Source: Haplosporangium gracile (taxonomy: Eukaryota > Mortierellomycota > Mortierellomycetes > Mortierellales > Mortierellaceae). From it: a DNA stretch of 10,426 bases. Position 1 is the stretch's first letter. Every line of letters starts with the position of its first letter. Positions 6,688 to 10,426 of this stretch are shown here, in pieces. Under the pieces are notes generated by a model, which saw only the letters and a program-made list of their open reading frames with translations, had not been told where the DNA came from and did not search any database. The translations under genes were made by a program, and so were the position numbers. The DNA lies in contig JAAAUF010001201.1 in NCBI GenBank assembly GCA_015499985.1, forward strand, positions 1 to 10,426, read 5' to 3'.

Positions 6688-8397
6688 TCAGATGTAAAGA
6701 CGCTTGTCTTGATAGACGGGCACGCTCAGGGATGTTCCGTCAGACTGTTTCTTGGCAGCGGTGATGGCTAGGGCTCCAGAGATGATCCCTTCAACATCCT
6801 GAGAAGAGTCGGATGAGTGGCCTCCATAAGAGTTGTTCTGTCGGAGGATTGGCCGAGGCATGGATGGACTTGGTGGAGCACGGAACTGTACTGGACTCAT
6901 ATTCAGAGATCGATCTAGCGCATCCATCGAGGCAGTTGAACCTCCGCTGTAGATATTGCTCTGACTCCTCCGATGGGATCGAAGTGATCTCTTGTCTTTT
7001 GCCCCCCCTTCATGGGGTTGTGGGCTATGGCTTGCCCGAGGGCGCGGCTCAGGCAAGGGACCTTGAGCAGGATCAGTTGCTTTCCTGCTCAAGGAAGCAG
7101 ACCGTACGGCAGACCGTTTTCCCTTGGCAGAAGAACCGTCCTTTCTGCCAGAATTGGATACGTAGCTGGAGGGACGGGAGTTTGAGGGAGGTGCGACCCA
7201 GTACTGGCTCAATGGCTCTTTACCTTCGAACGACGTTGTGCCGGATCGTGACCGAGGTGATCGACTGTAGGGTGCTTGGCCAAGGGCTTCTTCTGGGATA
7301 GCAGGAGGAGGGACTTGAGGTGGAGGCGGAGGAGGAGGGAACTGTTGGACCATCTGACGGGCGTCTCTCGAGAGTTTTGGAGACGCTCCTGCGACGCGTG
7401 CCGATTCAGAGTGTTTCTTCAAGGATGCTATACTTGAAGAACGGGACCGAGTTGATACTGGCGGGGGTATAGGGCTTGAAGTCGGATGCGTTGATGATGC
7501 TGCAATTGTTGTTTGTTGAGGTAGTGGATGTGGTCGCGCCATTGCGCTCGGGTGCGGTGATGTCAGATTAGAGTTCACCAGTACTTTTTCTGTACCCAAT
7601 CCAAGCATGTCTATGTAAAAGTCGTTTGGTGGCACAGCAATTTCCGTTGGTTGTGATGCGTATCCTGAAAAGTTGTCGGTCAAAGATGCTTGTGATAGGA
7701 TTGGCTTGGGCTCCATGTATGGTATAGAAGAGGTCGATGCATTCAGTCGATGGTGGGAGCTGAGTTTCCGATCTCGAGGAGTCGGCGATGGGAATGTCGG
7801 GAGCTGGATGGGTAGACTGGCACACGAACCTGAGTTCATGCTCTTGTCGACAGTATGTCTGGCAACAGCTGGTGGTGAAAAAGGAATCACACGCGAGGTA
7901 TCGCGGATTTGTTCTTGTCCTGATCCTTGTCCTGGGTATATTTGTTGAGTTTCTGGATATGTCGAGGGCTGTTGTTCCATTGACCTGGCGTCTTCTTTGG
8001 TCGGTGAAAGAGACTGTCGGCTCCGTCGCCGCCGAAGGAACCACCAAAGGACGAGTCCCAGAATGGTGAGGACGACGATACTAGAGGCGATTCCTACGAT
8101 AAGTGCCGTCGAAGACGTCTTGTTTCCTTCTGCCTGGTTACCAATTTCTGTTTGACTGTATCCTGCAAAAGGAGGTGTCTGGCTAGAGTAAGACGTGCCC
8201 TCGGGTGAGGGAACCGTTGCCGTTGCTGTTGGTTGTGTGCTGGTGTCGTCGCATAGGGTGGTTGTGGTCGGTTCTGGATAGTTTCCTCCCCACCCTCCTC
8301 CTCTTTCGCCTTGGCAGCGCCAATATCTCCACCGCACACGGCGCTCCTCGGAATCTCGGTCCTGGGCGGTAACACTGCTACAGCCGCCCCAGTCCAT
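6688..8397 (-). CDS. Single-pass membrane protein with long disordered cytoplasmic tail
   Basis: An uninterrupted 569-aa frame that I cannot assign to a named family. Residues 1-50 are Trp/Gly/Arg-rich with three cysteines. Residues 40-95 are Thr/Ser/Pro-rich (TTTT, TATATVP) with one N-glycosylation sequon (NKT, 92-94), like a mucin-type outer stalk. A transmembrane helix covers about 97-121 (ALIVGIASSIVVLTILGLVLWWFL), followed at once by RRRRSR, a strong cytoplasmic stop-transfer signal. The remaining 440 residues are disordered: Ser/Arg patches (RSRSSSIAS, RRSQSN) suited to phosphorylation, a seven-proline run followed by QVPPP (near 355-370) suited to SH3 or profilin-type partners, and a conserved-looking end VPVYQDKRLYI. 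The layout resembles fungal surface sensors or scaffolds, but that is inference. No signal peptide follows Met1; a candidate upstream exon that adds a hydrophobic segment is described separately, and would make 618 aa. Confidence 0.75.
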   Translation of the reverse strand: MDWGGCSSVTAQDRDSEERRVRWRYWRCQGERGGGWGGNYPEPTTTTLCDDTSTQPTATATVPSPEGTSYSSQTPPFAGYSQTEIGNQAEGNKTSSTALIVGIASSIVVLTILGLVLWWFLRRRRSRQSLSPTKEDARSMEQQPSTYPETQQIYPGQGSGQEQIRDTSRVIPFSPPAVARHTVDKSMNSGSCASLPIQLPTFPSPTPRDRKLSSHHRLNASTSSIPYMEPKPILSQASLTDNFSGYASQPTEIAVPPNDFYIDMLGLGTEKVLVNSNLTSPHPSAMARPHPLPQQTTIAASSTHPTSSPIPPPVSTRSRSSSIASLKKHSESARVAGASPKLSRDARQMVQQFPPPPPPPQVPPPAIPEEALGQAPYSRSPRSRSGTTSFEGKEPLSQYWVAPPSNSRPSSYVSNSGRKDGSSAKGKRSAVRSASLSRKATDPAQGPLPEPRPRASHSPQPHEGGAKDKRSLRSHRRSQSNIYSGGSTASMDALDRSLNMSPVQFRAPPSPSMPRPILRQNNSYGGHSSDSSQDVEGIISGALAITAAKKQSDGTSLSVPVYQDKRLYI

Positions 8398-8441
8398 TAT
8401 GTGAGTGTGTTGAGAGAGGAGGTGAAGAATTAAAAAAAAGA

Positions 8442-8467
8442 GAGTTGACTAAGGGAGTTGACTAAGG
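8442..8467 (-). repeat. Tandem 13-nt duplication carrying two TTAGTCA/3' splice-site copies
   Basis: Two perfect head-to-tail copies of GAGTTGACTAAGG (plus strand). On the minus strand each gives CCTTAG followed by TCAAC after a long T/C tract, so both copies are possible splice acceptors 13 nt apart. Each copy also contains TTAGTCA, a Yap-type bZIP element. The same DNA therefore suits either role. Confidence 0.7.
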
Positions 8468-8518
8468 AGAGGAGAGAGCGAGAGAGAGAGAAAAGGGAGA
8501 AAGAGAGCGTTGCTCCGG
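8464..8518 (-). repeat. Purine (plus) / pyrimidine (minus) tract
   Basis: Almost pure GA on the plus strand, including a (GA)n run near 8481-8490. On the minus (coding) strand it is CT-rich and lies directly upstream of the membrane-protein frame, consistent with a pyrimidine-rich 5' leader or the polypyrimidine tract of an intron. Confidence 0.6.
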
Positions 8519-8535
8519 CGTTAGAGGAGACATAC

Positions 8536-8631
8536 AGCATAGAAAGTTGAGAGGGGGAGGGGAGGTCGATACTCGGACCCGACCGGGCGGGGGTTGGGTG
8601 CCAAACTGTCGGAGGAGAAGGGTTCACTCAT
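8536..8631 (-). CDS. Candidate 5' exon of the membrane-protein gene (or an upstream ORF)
   Basis: ATG at 8631-8629 opens a frame of 32 codons (MSEPFSSDSL... to STFYA) that meets a GTATGT donor at 8535. The second duplicated acceptor (AG at 8450-8449) removes 87 nt and rejoins in phase 0 with the frame that continues into Met 8397. The joined part between adds 17 residues beginning STLFFLILHLLS, which is hydrophobic and signal-anchor-like. If unspliced it is a 36-codon upstream ORF ending in TAA. The intron's extreme pyrimidine content and matching phase argue for splicing. The lack of a recognised homologue and the long hydrophilic start before the hydrophobic part argue against it. Confidence 0.35.
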
Positions 8632-8653
8632 TGACGCATTGGACATCAATCAT
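8624..8653 (-). other. Nine-codon upstream ORF
   Basis: ATG ATT GAT ... GAG TGA encodes MIDVQCVNE and overlaps the next ATG (8631) in another frame. It is upstream of the membrane-protein start and could lower its translation if included in the mRNA; the transcription start is unknown. Confidence 0.25.
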
Positions 8654-9287
8654 CAATGGGTGTAGTTGAGTTGCCGTCGCCCCCTTCCCCCGCTTCCCCC
8701 ATCGAGATGTAATTTAAACACAGCCAAGCGAGGCGTAACACCAGACGACCATGGGGATAGAAAATGGTCTGCATGTGTCTGGGCCTTTGCTGTTGTACCC
8801 CCACCTCCTTGCGTGTGTCTTGCCACTGCATTGTCTTTGTAACCAAGACAGGAAAATGAAGCTGCATGAAGAAGGGGCAGCAGTAGTACACCAGGAGAAA
8901 TATGTCGGTGGGAAGATTGTAAGAAAGAAAAGAAAAATAAACACCGCTTTTCTTGAAGATGAAGATGGTGTTTTTTTTACCTGTTCTTTTTTTCACTGCT
9001 GTCAAAAGTCACGAACAACAGGGTAAGATGGCGATGAGAAAAATGCAAAAACAGAATAAAACAAGAGACGGGTGGATGTTGTGGAAATAAGAAGGAAAGA
9101 GAAGAAAAAAAAAAGAGATAAGATGCAGACAAACGGGTTGTGTGCTTGTGAAATGAAGGGATGAATGGGAAAGGGAACAAAGAAAGGAAAACAAAGAGAG
9201 AATGAAAGGGTTTGAGGGGGACACCGATCCCATACTTAGCATTATCGCAACAGGCATGGACACGCCGATAATAATGCATTACAACTG

Positions 9288-9319
9288 CACACATACACAC
9301 ATACACACGCTCACACACA
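9288..9319. repeat. Imperfect CA/CACATA microsatellite
   Basis: Alternating CA interrupted by T and G (ACACATACACACATACACAC, then ACGCTCACACACAG). Simple repeat with no coding content. Confidence 0.85.
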
Positions 9320-9660
9320 GATACAAAAGACCAAATGTCGTGGTTTGGAAGGAGAGACGATTCGAGGGAATGAAAGGAGACAGACAGAGAGAGAGGGTCT
9401 GCTTTGGAGAATCATGACAACGAGACAAAATAAAAAAAAAAGGACCCGCGCAAAAAAAAAAGAGTTAAATCGGTCAGACTAAGGGACAGACTTGACAATA
9501 AAAAACGGGCCGTTGCTCAATTGAGATCTTCAAAGGAATAACAGCAAAAACGAATGCCTTGTTCTGCAACAAATAACAAAAGAAAACAAACAGCATCCGT
9601 GAGCACAATACAAGAACAGGTCGAGAATTGAACTGCACTAAAGCTGAACGAATGAATGAC

Positions 9661-9768
9661 CTTTTTCATCCTTAGTTTTTTTTGCTATTCTTTTCTTCCT
9701 TTCATCTTCTCTTCCTCCCTTCTTTTTTTCACGATTCCCTCCCTTCCTCGTTTTGTTTCCCTCCTCGA
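9661..9768 (+). repeat. Polypyrimidine (T/C) tract of about 108 nt
   Basis: More than nine tenths C and T on the plus strand. Such tracts mark core promoters near transcription starts in many fungi, which would suggest transcription rightward from here; it can equally be simple sequence. Confidence 0.5.
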
Positions 9769-10186
9769 CGTCCGATTTGACGTAAGAAATGAGATGAATT
9801 AATTCAGTCCACATCTTTACTTTACTCTACCTCACGGCATTCTTCGCTGCCTTGCCATGTCCAGGTCTACTGAAGGGTAATGGATCAACCAGGTCGGACC
9901 AGTTTCTTTCTTGTATTTATGAGTGTGGTTTTTTCAAGGGGAATAACAGACCCATTGGACACCACTCTTTTTTTTTCCTATTGTGCAGCATCCATTTCCC
10001 TATCTCCTTCTATAACGATTTTGTTCCCCAGAAGACACATTTCATCTCCGCCTTTTGGCACCAAAAACCAAAGCGAGCGCCACACGCTAAAAACAAAAAA
10101 AAACTCTCATACGAACACGTCAAAAAATGAGATGAGATGAGTTTGCAAGGTCCGAAGGGAGTCAGAAACGTCAGGACTTAGTAGCA

Positions 10187-10372
10187 CTAGCAGAAGAATG
10201 AGAGTGGAGGAGTGGGATGAGGGAGTGGGGGAAGGGCGAGCGGGGTAGGCGAGATAGCAGGGACCCCATGGTCGCGATCCGAATATCTGTATGTGCTTTT
10301 ATTTCCCGTCATTGCGGCAGGCAAATAATTGCCAGCCAAGAACAGCAACAACAGCTTCAGTGCAACGACCAT
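10187..10372 (-). CDS. Weak candidate: small secreted-peptide frame
   Basis: From ATG 10372 the frame encodes 61 aa. It begins MVVALKLLLLFLAGNYLPAA, which has the shape of a cleavable signal peptide, and continues with a basic/Tyr segment and a Pro/Leu-rich tail (SPTPLALPPLPHPTPPL) to a stop. I recognise no family. No poly(A) signal is seen close downstream and no strong splice donor is present, so it may be a chance frame in pyrimidine-rich DNA. If real, it would be a tiny secreted protein with only one cysteine (the last residue). Confidence 0.2.
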   Translation of the reverse strand: MVVALKLLLLFLAGNYLPAAMTGNKSTYRYSDRDHGVPAISPTPLALPPLPHPTPPLSFFC

Positions 10373-10426
10373 GGACCCCAATCCTCATTCAACAAAAAGC
10401 AGGACAAATGCGTGGAGAGAAGGATA

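Larger units (their letters stand above)
8654..10186. other. Gene-poor right intergenic region
   Basis: About 1.5 kb with no frame showing a known protein or paired splice sites. It contains A runs (near 9431-9462), a CA microsatellite, GA-rich stretches around 8917-9200 and a T/C tract at 9661-9768. It probably contains the promoter of the membrane-protein gene on its left side, and perhaps that of a gene beyond the right edge. Confidence 0.6.

Noticed and set aside
8646..9318. Minus-strand frames of 84-119 aa with Phe/Leu/Ser-rich hydrophobic stretches
   Set aside because: The hydrophobicity comes from translating T/C-rich DNA; no motif, no clear splice signals.
9852..10140. Overlapping plus-strand frames of 86-92 aa
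   Set aside because: Two frames open at once in pyrimidine-rich DNA, ending in a Lys/Asn run, with no family resemblance.
10408..10426. ATG in a fair context (MRGEKD...) at the right edge as a plus-strand gene start
   Set aside because: Only six codons remain before the window ends, so it cannot be supported.
1..10426. Transposon, CRISPR or defence-system components
   Set aside because: No transposase, reverse transcriptase, long terminal repeats or spaced direct repeats were found; the genes are ordinary fungal ones.

Overview
The window looks like nuclear DNA of a filamentous fungus, most likely an early-diverging (Mucoromycota or Mortierella-type) lineage. The genes carry several GT-AG introns, most of them about 87-110 nt, with GTATGT or GTAAGT donors, CTAAY-like branch points and T/C-rich acceptors. 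AATAAA-type signals follow several stop codons, and intergenic DNA is full of A/T and pyrimidine runs. The lineage call is an inference from style and protein resemblance, because no marker gene is present.

Layout from left to right. Positions 1-1211 hold no gene I can support. Positions 1212-3972 (minus) encode the delta subunit of translation factor eIF2B (Gcd2/EIF2B4) in six or seven exons. A 178-nt divergent promoter with a perfect TGACGTCA palindrome separates it from a small plus-strand LYR-motif protein at 4151-4459, probably a mitochondrial assembly factor. Convergent to that gene, at 4548-6504 (minus), is a four-exon gene for a UBE3D/Ipa1-type protein (HECT-like E3, E2-binding). A 183-nt spacer follows. 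Then 6688-8397 (minus) is a long reading frame for a single-pass membrane protein with a short Thr/Ser/Pro-rich outer part and a long disordered, proline- and serine-rich inner tail; it may have a further 5' exon at 8536-8631. Positions 8632-10426 are gene-poor, with pyrimidine tracts, a CA microsatellite and a weak candidate secreted-peptide frame at the right edge.

The genes are separate housekeeping or cell-surface functions, not an operon or a defence system. I found no mobile element, CRISPR array, rRNA or tRNA. The most interesting signals are regulatory: a TGACTCA Gcn4-type site in intron 1 plus a CRE palindrome upstream of the eIF2B-delta start (eIF2B is the factor that sets Gcn4 translation in yeast), a stop codon lying inside a strong 5' splice site at the end of the eIF2B-delta gene, and a possible hidden, frame-preserving 5' exon for the membrane protein with duplicated 3' splice sites.
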